Shown: one piece after another, positions 28,066 through 36,562 of the stretch
Layout of the letters: each line of letters starts with the position of its first letter
Position numbering within the stretch: position 1 is the first letter of the stretch
NCBI GenBank assembly: GCA_028822935.1
Contig: JAPKCM010000017.1
Coordinates: forward strand, 1-64,000
Length of the DNA stretch: 64,000 nt
Origin: Akkermansiaceae bacterium
GTDB taxonomy: Bacteria; Verrucomicrobiota; Verrucomicrobiia; Verrucomicrobiales; Akkermansiaceae
Direction of reading: 5' to 3'
Notes under the pieces: model-generated
Seen by the model: only the letters and a program-made list of their open reading frames with translations
What the model was told of the DNA's origin: nothing
Database searches by the model: none
Program-made: the position numbers and the translations under genes

Positions 28066-30867
28066 ATGAAGTTCCTTATTCCGCTTGCGGCCCTTTGCCT
28101 TCTCCCCCTTCACGCCAATCCGGTAGCCGGAGATGGCTCGGACCTGAAACCCGACCCCACGGCCGTCTTCGGCTCGATGGACAATGGCTTCAAATATGTC
28201 ATTTATCCGAACTCGGAACCTCCTGGACGCTTCTCGGTGCGACTCCACATCGCCGCAGGCTCCCTCATGGAAGCCGACAACCAACGCGGGCTCGCCCACT
28301 TCCTTGAGCATATGGTTTTCAATGGTTCTCGCAATTTCACCTCCGCCGAACTGATTCCGAAAATGCAGCGCCTGGGCATCGCCTTTGGAGCCCACGCCAA
28401 CGCTTACACCTCTTTCGATGAAACAGTCTACATGCTGGACCTTCCCAACATGATGGACGACACCGTCGACCTCACCTTCACCGTGATGCGCGACTTCGCC
28501 GATGGCGCCCTTCTCAAGAAAGAAGAGATCGACAAGGAACGTGGCGTCATTATTTCCGAAAAAACCTCACGCGACTCAGTAGGCTACCGCATGATGTTGA
28601 AGCAGTTCGAATATCTCCTACCCGGTTCCCGCTTGATGCAGCGCGTTCCCATCGGAACCGAAGAAGTCATCAAAAATGCCCCTCGCGAGCGCTTCACTGA
28701 GTTCTACAACGGCTTCTACACCCCGGAGCGCATGACCTTTATCGTCGTTGGTGACTTTGATGCCGAGGAAATGGAGAAACGAGTGCGTGAAACCTTCATC
28801 TCACTGGAGAATCCAAAAAATCCCGGAGCCACCCCCCCCACTGATAAAGCGCCCAAAGGCTTTGGCCTGCGCAGTGAAGTCTTCACCGACAAGGAAATCT
28901 CCTCCGACGATGTCACCCTCTATGCCCTCCGGGACTATTCTCCCAAGCCAGACACCAAAGCAGAACGTCTCAAAGGATATCCGCTCAGTGTAGGCCACGC
29001 CATTTTGAACCGCCGCTTCGAGATCCTTTCCAAAAAAGAGAACTCTCCCATTCTCGGTGGCGGAGGAGGACGCAGTGTTTATTTTAATCAAGTCGAATCA
29101 GGCGCGCTCGCAGTCAGCCCTGCCGAGAACCAGTGGGAACAAGCGGTGCCCGTTCTCGAACAAGAATTCCGCCGCGCTCTCCTCCATGGTTTCACCCAAG
29201 CTGAGATCGACGAGGTGGCAGCTCGGATCATCAATGCCGCCGAGCAAGCCGTCAAACGTGCCCCAACCCGTGAATCCGCTGGCCTCGCGATGGCCTTCGT
29301 CGGAGCCATCGGCGAAAAGAATGTCTTCACCACCCCGGAAACAGGATTGGAAATCGCCAAGCAAGGTGTCGCTTCACTGACTCCCGAGAAAGTGCACGCT
29401 GCCTTCAAAGACTTCTGGTCAGGAAATGATCGCTCTCTCGTCCTCACCACCAAGGAAGCCAAGGACGGAACGGCAACCCGCCTCAAGAAGCTTTTCCTCC
29501 AAAGCGAGAAGGTCGAAGTCACCCCACCAAAAAAGAAAGAGACCGCCGCCTTCGCCTACACCGACTTCGGTGCCGCCGGAACTGTTGTCTCCAGGAAGGA
29601 ACTCCCTGAGCTGGGCGCAACGCAACTGATTCTCTCGAACGGCATCCGCGTCAACTTTAAGAAAACTGATTTCAAGAAAAACAGCATCAGCTTGAACGCA
29701 CGATTCGGTTCCGGCCAATTCACGATGCCCAGGGAGATGCCCGGCCTCGATCAGTTCGTCGGAATGACCTTCGAGAGCGGCGGCCTTGGAAAGCACTCTG
29801 CCGATGATCTCCAGCGTATCCTTGCTGGTAAAAATGTCGGCGTTGGTTTCGGCGTGGGTGATGATGCCTTCTCCTTGGCAGGACGCACCACTCCCGAAGA
29901 TCTCGAGCTACAGCTCCAATTGATGACCGCCTACCTTTCGGACCCCGGTTTCCGCCCCGAAGCCGAGCGCCAGTTCCAAAAATCCCTGCCCTCGATCTAC
30001 AATCAACTCAAGCACACCATGCAGGGAGCGATGATGGAAATGAATCGCCAACTCCATGGCGGAGATTTCCGCTTCACCTTCCCCAAGCAGGAAAAGCTCG
30101 CCAGCTATAACAGCGAAGCTGCCAAAACGTGGCTCATGCCTCAGTTCAAGGAAGGAGCACTTGAGCTCAGCATCGTCGGTGACTTTGATCCCGAAATCCT
30201 CGTGCCTCTCGTGACCAAAACCTTTGGCTCTCTCCCCCAGCGAAAGACGGAAAAGCCAGACTTCGCGGAACTGCGCAAGATTTACATGCCCGCCAGCCCG
30301 GGACAGGAAAAAATCGGCTTCGATTCCAAAATCCCCAACGCCGCCGCCGCTGCTATTTGGAAGATTCCAGCAACCGGAAAGGACGTGAGCACCTCTCGCC
30401 GCTTCAATATTCTCAGTGCTATTCTGAGCGATCGCATGCGCGAGGAAATCCGCGAAAAACTAGGCGGTTCTTACAGCCCCCGCGCCAGCGCCGCGCCCAG
30501 CGATACGCTCGACATCGGGGTCCTGCAGGCCATCGCCAAGGTGAAGCCTGAGGAAACGAAAAAGTATGGTGAGCTCATGATCAAACTTGCCGACGCCATG
30601 GCAAAGGATGGGGTGAGTCAGGACGAACTCGAGCGCGCGCTCAAGCCGATCCAATCCAACCTTAAGGAATCACTCCGCAGCAATGGCTACTGGCTCGGAT
30701 CGGTCCTCTCCGAAAGCCAAGAGAAGCCCCATAAAGTTGAGTGGGCCATGAATCGAGACGCAGACTACGCAGCCATCACCGTTGAAGAACTCAACGCGCT
30801 GGCCAAAAAATACCTCAACTCCGGAAACGCCCTCCTCTACGAAATTGTTCCTGAAGGCGGAGAATAA
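28066..30867 (+). CDS. M16 family zinc metallopeptidase (periplasmic, two-lobed)
   Basis: This 933-residue inverzincin peptidase has a signal peptide (about residues 1-18) and the inverted zinc motif HFLEH at residues 78-82. The third ligand is a downstream Glu in the helix EEIDKERGVIISEK. The four M16 domains are present, with the second, non-catalytic half beginning near residue 520 (LSNGIRVNFKKTDFKKNSIS) and an FGSGQFTMP segment. The C-terminal R/Y element is visible as REKLGGSYSPRAS. It resembles PqqL and other periplasmic M16B peptidases. The ATG at 28066 is chosen because it directly precedes the signal peptide; a longer in-frame ORF reaches back into the neighbouring gene. Confidence 0.93.
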   Translation: MKFLIPLAALCLLPLHANPVAGDGSDLKPDPTAVFGSMDNGFKYVIYPNSEPPGRFSVRLHIAAGSLMEADNQRGLAHFLEHMVFNGSRNFTSAELIPKMQRLGIAFGAHANAYTSFDETVYMLDLPNMMDDTVDLTFTVMRDFADGALLKKEEIDKERGVIISEKTSRDSVGYRMMLKQFEYLLPGSRLMQRVPIGTEEVIKNAPRERFTEFYNGFYTPERMTFIVVGDFDAEEMEKRVRETFISLENPKNPGATPPTDKAPKGFGLRSEVFTDKEISSDDVTLYALRDYSPKPDTKAERLKGYPLSVGHAILNRRFEILSKKENSPILGGGGGRSVYFNQVESGALAVSPAENQWEQAVPVLEQEFRRALLHGFTQAEIDEVAARIINAAEQAVKRAPTRESAGLAMAFVGAIGEKNVFTTPETGLEIAKQGVASLTPEKVHAAFKDFWSGNDRSLVLTTKEAKDGTATRLKKLFLQSEKVEVTPPKKKETAAFAYTDFGAAGTVVSRKELPELGATQLILSNGIRVNFKKTDFKKNSISLNARFGSGQFTMPREMPGLDQFVGMTFESGGLGKHSADDLQRILAGKNVGVGFGVGDDAFSLAGRTTPEDLELQLQLMTAYLSDPGFRPEAERQFQKSLPSIYNQLKHTMQGAMMEMNRQLHGGDFRFTFPKQEKLASYNSEAAKTWLMPQFKEGALELSIVGDFDPEILVPLVTKTFGSLPQRKTEKPDFAELRKIYMPASPGQEKIGFDSKIPNAAAAAIWKIPATGKDVSTSRRFNILSAILSDRMREEIREKLGGSYSPRASAAPSDTLDIGVLQAIAKVKPEETKKYGELMIKLADAMAKDGVSQDELERALKPIQSNLKESLRSNGYWLGSVLSESQEKPHKVEWAMNRDADYAAITVEELNALAKKYLNSGNALLYEIVPEGGE

Positions 30868-30870
30868 GAA

Positions 30871-31362
30871 TTAAGCTTGGCTGTCCAAAAGCTTGCGGAG
30901 TTCCTCCTGGAACACCGCCAAGTCTTCTTGGCTCGGCTGATAGCCCGCAGTATCTGGATCGACCGAAGGACGGCCTTCTTGGTCGATCATCCACATACCA
31001 TTTTCTCCATCGGAAAAAGTCACCTTCCCTGAGACCATCGCGCCTTGACGGGCTAGCTGATCAAGACTCACCGTGACCGGCTGAAAACCTCCGGGAGGCG
31101 GCATGCGCGCCACTTCCTCCCGAGGTGGTAGAGACTCTTCTTCCCCACTTGGAATCTCGGCCTCAATTTCCGGCTCGGGCTCTTCTTCCTTAATGAACTG
31201 AAGATCGAGATCAAGTGAGAGAAAGCGCGTGTCCATGTAGGTCACAGAGAGATCAAACTCTTCCTTAAGACGCTTCTGCACATCCGACATCTGGGCCCCC
31301 TCAGCGACCCATCCATGAATAGTTTCTTTTTGCTCCTCGGTAAGTTGGCTCGCGCTGAACAT
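30871..31362 (-). CDS. Conserved hypothetical protein, acidic, Pro-rich linker
   Basis: This 163-residue protein starts at the ATG at 31362; a TTG 27 bases upstream is also possible. It has a short N-terminal helical region (SQLTEEQKETIHGWVAEGAQ, then DVQKRLKEEF) resembling the start of a helix-turn-helix. An acidic Glu/Pro linker (about residues 65-95) follows, and a small beta-rich C-terminal domain (VSGKVTFSDGENGMWMIDQEGRP). I recognise it only as a type of hypothetical protein common in Verrucomicrobia. It lies 3 bases from the convergent M16 gene and 44 bases downstream of the kinase gene. Confidence 0.7.
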   Translation of the reverse strand: MFSASQLTEEQKETIHGWVAEGAQMSDVQKRLKEEFDLSVTYMDTRFLSLDLDLQFIKEEEPEPEIEAEIPSGEEESLPPREEVARMPPPGGFQPVTVSLDQLARQGAMVSGKVTFSDGENGMWMIDQEGRPSVDPDTAGYQPSQEDLAVFQEELRKLLDSQA

Positions 31363-31405
31363 GCGAGGAGAGGTAGTCGAATCACGCAAAAAAGAAAGAC
31401 CGATC

Positions 31406-32518
31406 TCAAGAAGTCACCTTGACCACGAATTCCTTCATCGCCTCTTCCTGACTCTCAATCGACCGAACCATAGCCAGCTGATTTCGACAGCGTTCCAGAT
31501 TGTGACCCTCGTGGTGGATCTTAAAATAGACATCCCCTTCCAAATAATCGGTCAGGAAGCGAATAGCGATCTCAAGCGAAATCAAGCGCCCCGAGAAAGG
31601 CAGCAGCTCAATTTCAAGCGGTGAGAGGAAATTTTTCGCCGTTTCAAAATAGCCTTCAAGAAGTGGTTCAAACATCGACATGCGCATTTCCACCTTGGAG
31701 AGATCCGTCTCATCCTCCTCTGCGGTAGAGGTCGCCGTGCGGATGAGATCACCAAAATCGTAAAGCGGGAGCCCCGGCATCACGGTATCGAGATCGATGA
31801 CGCAAACCGCTTCATCGGTCTTTTTATCGATCATGACATTATTGAGCTTCGTATCATTGTGAGTGATCCGTGCAATGAGTTCTCCCTTCGCAAGATAATC
31901 AAGTAAGAGATCCACGATCCCCTCGCGATCCTTGATGGAAGCGATCTCCACCGTCACTCCATTCACCCGTCCGAAGCGATCCTCGGCAATCACTTCCATG
32001 AGTCGGTCGTAACGAACCCTCGTATTGTGAAAATTTGGAATCGTTTCCACAATGCGATCGGTCTCCAAGTCGCTCACGAGGTTCTGAAACGCACCAAAAG
32101 CCTTCCCGGCTTGATAAGCCTGACGCGAGTTCTCGATCACATCATACGTGGCACAGCCTTCAATGTAATTGTAGCAGCGCCAAACTCCGCCTGAAGGCCC
32201 TTCGATGGAAACTTTGCCATCGCGACCAGGATAGAGATTCAGTGTCTGCCCGCCCGCGTCCTGTTTTTCCAAGAGAACCTTGCGATTAATGTGACGGGTG
32301 ACTCGCGAAACGTTCTGAATCACCGCGTGGGGATCCTTGAAGACATTCTCATTGATCCGCTGGAGAATGTAGCGCACGACACCTTCTCCTTCAACGTCGT
32401 AGGATGCCAAATAAGTAGAGTTGATGTGCCCGCTCTCAATCTCCTTACCTTCAATAAAGGTGCCATTGATCGCAAAATGAGCCCCAATTTCGGAAATATG
32501 TTCAGTCGATTCACTCAT
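31406..32518 (-). CDS. APH-fold kinase, N-acetylhexosamine 1-kinase (NahK)-like
   Basis: This 370-residue aminoglycoside-phosphotransferase-fold kinase contains the nucleotide loop SGHINSTYLASY, the catalytic loop ITHNDTKLNNVM and the metal-binding VIDLDTVMPG. These patterns fit the group that includes NahK of Bifidobacterium, which phosphorylates GlcNAc or GalNAc at C1. Akkermansia homologues are often mis-named mucin-desulfating enzymes. Substrate specificity cannot be read from sequence. The start is the ATG at 32518, overlapping the upstream glycosyltransferase stop as ATGA, which implies coupled translation. It is the last gene of the cysS-glycosyltransferase operon. Confidence 0.75.
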   Translation of the reverse strand: MSESTEHISEIGAHFAINGTFIEGKEIESGHINSTYLASYDVEGEGVVRYILQRINENVFKDPHAVIQNVSRVTRHINRKVLLEKQDAGGQTLNLYPGRDGKVSIEGPSGGVWRCYNYIEGCATYDVIENSRQAYQAGKAFGAFQNLVSDLETDRIVETIPNFHNTRVRYDRLMEVIAEDRFGRVNGVTVEIASIKDREGIVDLLLDYLAKGELIARITHNDTKLNNVMIDKKTDEAVCVIDLDTVMPGLPLYDFGDLIRTATSTAEEDETDLSKVEMRMSMFEPLLEGYFETAKNFLSPLEIELLPFSGRLISLEIAIRFLTDYLEGDVYFKIHHEGHNLERCRNQLAMVRSIESQEEAMKEFVVKVTS

Positions 32519-33477
32519 TTTGATGACCATGGATAGGAAAAAAATTCCAACAACTCAAGCCAGCAAGCCCGTTCCATCTCCCTTGAGAACAAAGGCAGCC
32601 GTTTCGCAGCCAAACGGGTCCATTCTGAAAGATCGATTTCTCTTCCGAGAATTTTCGCCAAAAGGAGGTCCATCGCTCCATTCTCGAAGTAACCGGGGTA
32701 ATCATCACCGAGCAGAAGGCGGTTTCCCTCGATGTCGCTGGCAAGCACCGGAACATGTATCGTCATAGCCTCCAGAACTGCGTTCGCGCCCCCTTCCAGA
32801 CGAGAGCTATTGATCGTAAGCTGACTCTGGGCGCAGCGCTCGAGCGACTCTTCCCGCGGCAAACCTCCGAACCAACGATAACGCTTGTCCTTTTTAGTCC
32901 AATCACGAGCGATTTTTTCGCAAGCGGAGTCAAGTGCTTCACCCAGTTGCCACACTTCCACATTCTCCCATTCCGGATGCTTTGCCACCGCTTCAATCGT
33001 TGCAAATGACTGCTTCACCGGACGAAGATGACCCACCACCGAAATCACAAAGGGACCGCTCTGAGGCTTCGCCCGGAGTTTAATCTCATCCAAACTGCAA
33101 GGCACCACAAACGCTTTGCCGCGAAAGTTCTCGGGGAGGCTGGGAATCGATCTCTCGCTCACCACCGCGATTCGATCAACCCTTTCAAGACAGGCCATTC
33201 CAGTGGGCGATCCTTCCGGGAGCTGCTCATAAATATCCGTCCCTGTGATGAGAACAACGCTCTTCCCGGCTGGCATTGCTTTCTGAAAATCAGCGACCGC
33301 TTGCGCGCCCTTCACCGCGTGGAGAGAAATGAGGACATCTGCCGCTTCGCCATCGAATCCATGGGACGCACGCGCTTCAATACCCGCCTCACGAAGAATC
33401 CCGACGATCCGATCAGCCGTCACTGAGTTCCCCTTCAATTCTTCAAGAGGATAGGGAGTCGCAACACAAACCTTCAT
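32515..33477 (-). CDS. GT-B glycosyltransferase, SenB/TIGR04348-like
   Basis: This 320-residue GT-B fold protein has features I associate with the TIGR04348/SenB family. They are an N-terminal GNSVTADRI motif, ADVLISLHA, VVLITGTDIYEQLP, then VISVVGHLRPVK, RYRWFGGLP, SSRLEGGANAVLEA (donor-binding) and VPVLASDIEGN with GDDYPGYF. SenB makes selenosugars from UDP-sugars and selenophosphate in selenoneine biosynthesis. SenA and SenC are not in this window, so a thio- or seleno-sugar role is a hypothesis. It overlaps cysS and the kinase gene by ATGA on each side. A plain sugar transferase is the alternative. Confidence 0.65.
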   Translation of the reverse strand: MKVCVATPYPLEELKGNSVTADRIVGILREAGIEARASHGFDGEAADVLISLHAVKGAQAVADFQKAMPAGKSVVLITGTDIYEQLPEGSPTGMACLERVDRIAVVSERSIPSLPENFRGKAFVVPCSLDEIKLRAKPQSGPFVISVVGHLRPVKQSFATIEAVAKHPEWENVEVWQLGEALDSACEKIARDWTKKDKRYRWFGGLPREESLERCAQSQLTINSSRLEGGANAVLEAMTIHVPVLASDIEGNRLLLGDDYPGYFENGAMDLLLAKILGREIDLSEWTRLAAKRLPLFSREMERACWLELLEFFSYPWSSK

Positions 33478-34883
33478 GAGGGCACAACTTCGTAACCATC
33501 GTTCCCGTCTTTAACGACCCAACCTTGAGCTACCAGATCATCGCGAAGTTGGTCGGAGGCCGCCCAATCCTTCGCTTGGCGCGCTTCCCAACGGCGTTTT
33601 GCAAGTTCTTGAATCTCCGCAGGAACTTCCGCAGCTTCGACCTTGGGAAGAGTGAGGCCCAAAGCTGCCAGAACCGCAAAAAATCCATGCCAGTCCGCAT
33701 CACTCCCGGCGGATTTCAAATGACTAAACAACTCACCTAAAGCTCCGGCCGTGTTCAAATCTTCGTTCAGCTTTTCAAGAGCAGGAGCAAAGACACCGTA
33801 GTCGTCCCCTTTCAGTGACTCGCGATAATTTGGAACATCACGCCCGGTTGCCGCTCTCGCCAATTTAGCAAGGGCTTCCTGAGCAGCATGGAGGGAATCG
33901 AGGGTGAAGTTGATCGGCTTGCGGTAATGCCCGCTCAGAAGCACGTAGCGCACCTCCATCGCACTGTGCCCCTTCGCTTCTAAATCGGCGAGGGTGTAGA
34001 GGTTCCCTTTCGACTTCGACATCTTGGCACCATCGACCCGCAGGTGCGTGATGTGGAACCAGTGCTTCGCAAACTCGCCCCCACAGGAGCATTTCGACTG
34101 CGCGATTTCGTTGTCGTGATGCGGGAAAATGAGATCCACCCCGCCACTATGAAGATCAAAAGTTTCACCGAGATACTTCCGAATCATGGCGGAACACTCA
34201 AGGTGCCACCCGGGGCGCCCTTGCCCCCAAGGACTTTCCCAGTAGTTCTCTCCATCTTCGTCCCGGCGCACTTTCCAGAGCACAAAATCTGCCGCGTTGT
34301 CCTTGTCGTATTCGTCGGAATTCGCCCGCTCGTTTTGCGTTTTTCCCAGAGCCAGTTCGCGGGTGTCGAGCCGGGACAATTTGCCGTAGCCCTCATAAGA
34401 CGAAATTTTGAAATAAACCGAGCCATCGTCAGAGGCATAAGCATTCCCTTTTTCGATGAGTTCCTCGATCATCGCAATCTGCTCCGGAATGTGCTTCACC
34501 GCACTTGGTTCGATATGCGGCTTGAGGCAATTCAACGCCTCGCAGTCGACGTGAAATTGATCCCGCCACTGCGCCGTGAATCCCTCCAGAGTCTGCCCGG
34601 CCGCCACTGAATCCCGAATCGTCTTATCGTCCACATCCGTGATATTACGAACATGCTTCGTCTTCAGTCCTCCGATTTCCAATGCGCGCCGGAGCACGTC
34701 CTGCAACACGAAGGTCCGAAAATTCCCGATGTGCGCCGGGCCATAAACCGTCGGTCCACAGCAGTAAAAACGATACGTTTTTCCATCGACCGGCTCCAGA
34801 GGGAGAATTTCGCGCTTTTCGGTATCAAACAACCTCACGCAGCGAGCTTTACCCTTCTCCCCGCCTTCGGGCAAGGCTTGCAT
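33474..34883 (-). CDS. cysS: Cysteinyl-tRNA synthetase
   Basis: This class I synthetase, 469 residues, charges tRNA-Cys. The zinc/ATP-site motifs are present: [16 protein letters not shown] with HIGN near residues 52-55, the second zinc site ([11 protein letters not shown], then [15 protein letters not shown]), and KMSKSKGN at about 280. The C-terminal DALR-like domain and the small cysteine-specific tail are complete, ending [12 protein letters not shown]. It is therefore a full CysRS and not a truncated MshC-like ligase. It is first in an operon with a glycosyltransferase and sugar kinase, joined by ATGA overlaps. Confidence 0.95.
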   Translation of the reverse strand: MQALPEGGEKGKARCVRLFDTEKREILPLEPVDGKTYRFYCCGPTVYGPAHIGNFRTFVLQDVLRRALEIGGLKTKHVRNITDVDDKTIRDSVAAGQTLEGFTAQWRDQFHVDCEALNCLKPHIEPSAVKHIPEQIAMIEELIEKGNAYASDDGSVYFKISSYEGYGKLSRLDTRELALGKTQNERANSDEYDKDNAADFVLWKVRRDEDGENYWESPWGQGRPGWHLECSAMIRKYLGETFDLHSGGVDLIFPHHDNEIAQSKCSCGGEFAKHWFHITHLRVDGAKMSKSKGNLYTLADLEAKGHSAMEVRYVLLSGHYRKPINFTLDSLHAAQEALAKLARAATGRDVPNYRESLKGDDYGVFAPALEKLNEDLNTAGALGELFSHLKSAGSDADWHGFFAVLAALGLTLPKVEAAEVPAEIQELAKRRWEARQAKDWAASDQLRDDLVAQGWVVKDGNDGYEVVPS

Positions 34884-35025
34884 TTACCGACGCACCAGAC
34901 CTTCCAACAGGCGATTGCGCTCCCCGACGTAGAAGGGATTCAAAAAAGAGGCCGATGATCCAATGATCCCGCGTAAAACCATTCCCCGCCATTGCAATTT
35001 TCCCATATTTTGGGACAGTACCTTT

Positions 35026-35307
35026 GTGAATAAGAAAACTAAGACGATCTTGAAGGGCATGATCCCGATCATCGGCGTAGCCCTGGTCCTGGTCATCTTT
35101 TCCCTTCTGGCCAACCGACCCGGATTGACGGGCGAAATTTTTGCCAAAATTCTCGGCATCATGTTCACCCCGATCTTCATGGAGTGCTCCCTCGCCTTTC
35201 TGGGGCTCATCGCGCTTCTCTGGGTGAATCACGTCCGCTTGAAGGCCGAAGGCGATGACTACGTCACTTTGGAAATCGAAGACGAATCAGACGACCCCCG
35301 GTCATGA
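35026..35307 (+). CDS. Small two-helix membrane protein
   Basis: This predicted protein of 93 residues from the GTG at 35026 has two hydrophobic helices (about residues 12-29, IPIIGVALVLVIFSLLA, and 50-66, ECSLAFLGLIALLW). A charged C-terminal tail follows (LKAEGDDYVTLEIEDESDD). I do not recognise it. An upstream ATG at 34963 would add 21 unlikely residues. Its stop overlaps the ATG of the pdxH remnant, so the two were once an operon. It starts 142 bases from the divergent cysS gene. Confidence 0.6.
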   Translation: MNKKTKTILKGMIPIIGVALVLVIFSLLANRPGLTGEIFAKILGIMFTPIFMECSLAFLGLIALLWVNHVRLKAEGDDYVTLEIEDESDDPRS

Positions 35308-35695
35308 ACCTCGGCGAACTTCGCGAAAATTATACTCAAAACGGCCTCCGCACTTTCGAGATGGAGGCGGATCCGTTTCTACCGTTTGAAAAATGGATCA
35401 TCCAGGCTCAGGAAGCTCAAATTATTGAGCCCAATGCCATAGGGTCTCGACGAGCAATTCCACCGGCGACGTTTCCAACCGCACCGTTCTCCTGAAAGGG
35501 CTCGAAGAGCGCGACGCCGAGCTGCGCAAAAAGCATCCCGAAGGCGCGGTCGTCCCTCTCCCCGATTTCTGGGGAGGATATCGCCTGATCCCCACCGTCA
35601 TCAAATTCTAGCAGGGGCGTCCCAGCCGCCTGCACAATCGCTTAAGCGATCGAAATAGCGGCAGATCATCGAAGATTTAACGTCTTAGCCCTTAA
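35304..35695 (+). pseudogene. pdxH: pdxH remnant (pyridoxamine 5'-phosphate oxidase) with internal deletion
   Basis: The N-terminus is intact in the ATG frame: MNLGELRENYTQNGL, DPFLPFEKWI and EPNAI, the standard PdxH start. A frameshift near 35440 moves it into another frame encoding NRTVLLKGLEERD. This passes directly to LRKKHPEGAVVPLPDFWGGY, where PdxH normally has about 100 residues with the FMN-binding core. The remnant ends RLIPTVIKF, TAG, QGRPSRLHNRL and, after a second stop, RLSP. In intact PdxH the TAG position is Trp (FWQGRPSRLH). The gene thus carries a deletion, a frameshift and at least two nonsense codons. It cannot make the FMN enzyme that oxidises PNP/PMP to PLP. Confidence 0.85.
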
Positions 35696-35759
35696 AAGCC
35701 GTTTTTCTATTGCCAATTCTGGCTCCCGACTTTATCAACCGCCCGCAGCAAAACTGCAT

Positions 35760-35835
35760 GGCTCATTAGCTCAGTTGGTAGAGCAGCGGATTGAAAATCC
35801 GCGTGTCCTTGGTTCAAATCCGAGATGAGCCACCA
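35760..35835 (+). tRNA. tRNA-Phe (GAA), CCA encoded
   Basis: A 76-nt cloverleaf: acceptor stem GGCTCAT pairs with ATGAGCC; D-arm AGCTCAGTTGGTAGAGC; anticodon arm GCGGATTGAAAATCCGC with anticodon GAA; T-arm CTTGG TTCAAAT CCGAG. The CCA end (ACCA) is encoded. It is followed 9 bases later by a strong terminator. It stands between two pseudogenes, in a decay region of about 1.3 kb. Confidence 0.96.
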
Positions 35836-35844
35836 CTTTTTTCT

Positions 35845-35885
35845 AAAACCCTGACGTCTTCATGACCTCAGGGTTTTGTCTTTTT
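35845..35885 (+). terminator. Rho-independent terminator after tRNA-Phe
   Basis: A perfect 10-bp inverted repeat (AAAACCCTGA at 35845-35854 and TCAGGGTTTT at 35868-35877) with a 13-base loop is followed by GTCTTTTT. It ends the tRNA transcript and, because its flanks are A- and T-rich on both sides, may also work on the minus strand. Confidence 0.85.
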
Positions 35886-35945
35886 GACATCCCGATAAAT
35901 CCCTCGACAGCCAGACCTCCAATGTCAGCGTCCTGATCTACTAAG

Positions 35946-36562
35946 ATGTCATCCTTTATTGCTTCCTCTTCCAGGAACTCTGACCGCAGCAACTTCTGCC
36001 CTGAAATTAATGGGCTTCGAGCGATCGCCGCAGTGGCCGTGATCATTTTTCACCTCACGAAAGTTGGCTTCCTTTGGGCTACCTTGGAGTAGACATCTTC
36101 TTTGTCCTCTCTGGCTTCTTGATCACCAAAATCATCTTGATGGGATATTGATTCCGGAAAATTCAAGCTGAGCAATTTCATCTCCCGCAGTATTAAGAGA
36201 ATTTTCCCAGCGCTCTTCGTGGTCCTCTTCATCTCTTCTCTCGTCGCCATCCTCGTATTCTCGAGCGCGGATCATCGCTGGCACTTTCGCTCGCTCCGTT
36301 ATGCCGGCGCGCAAGGATCGAACTTTTTCTTCGCCGAAAACAGCGGCTATTTTGACGTCTCCAATCAATTCAAATCACTCTTGCATACTTGGTCGCTCGG
36401 AGTTGAAGAACAATTCTACCTCTTCTGGCCCATCCTCTTATTGGAGCGCAGCAAGGCATCCCCTGTTACTCCGATAATTCTCATCTCAACTCCCACGGAT
36501 CGCTCTATTTCGTTCCTTATTTCGACTACCCCATCGAACAAGGTAAAGAGCGGACCCCTTAA
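35946..36562 (+). pseudogene. Remnant of an OatA-like acyltransferase 3 family gene, frameshifted and internally deleted
   Basis: From the ATG at 35946 the frame reads EINGLRAIAAVAVIIFHLTK, the start of acyltransferase-3 proteins. It hits a TAG at 36090. Shifted frames continue with LGVDIFFVLSGFLITKIILM, then SIKRIFPALFVVLF and LLHTWSLGVEEQFYLFWP, the family's conserved HxxxxGVEEQFYL motif. Just after that (about 36450-36475) it jumps to YSDNSHLNSHGSLYF, in another frame. This resembles the Asp/His block ending the SGNH domain of OatA-type enzymes. Roughly 400 or more residues between are gone, and at least two single-base shifts are present. It was a membrane O-acetyltransferase for envelope polysaccharides. 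Confidence 0.8.

Noticed and set aside
33474-34883. MshC-like cysteine ligase instead of cysS
   Set aside because: The protein has the complete C-terminal tRNA-binding part of CysRS; MshC is shorter and lacks it.
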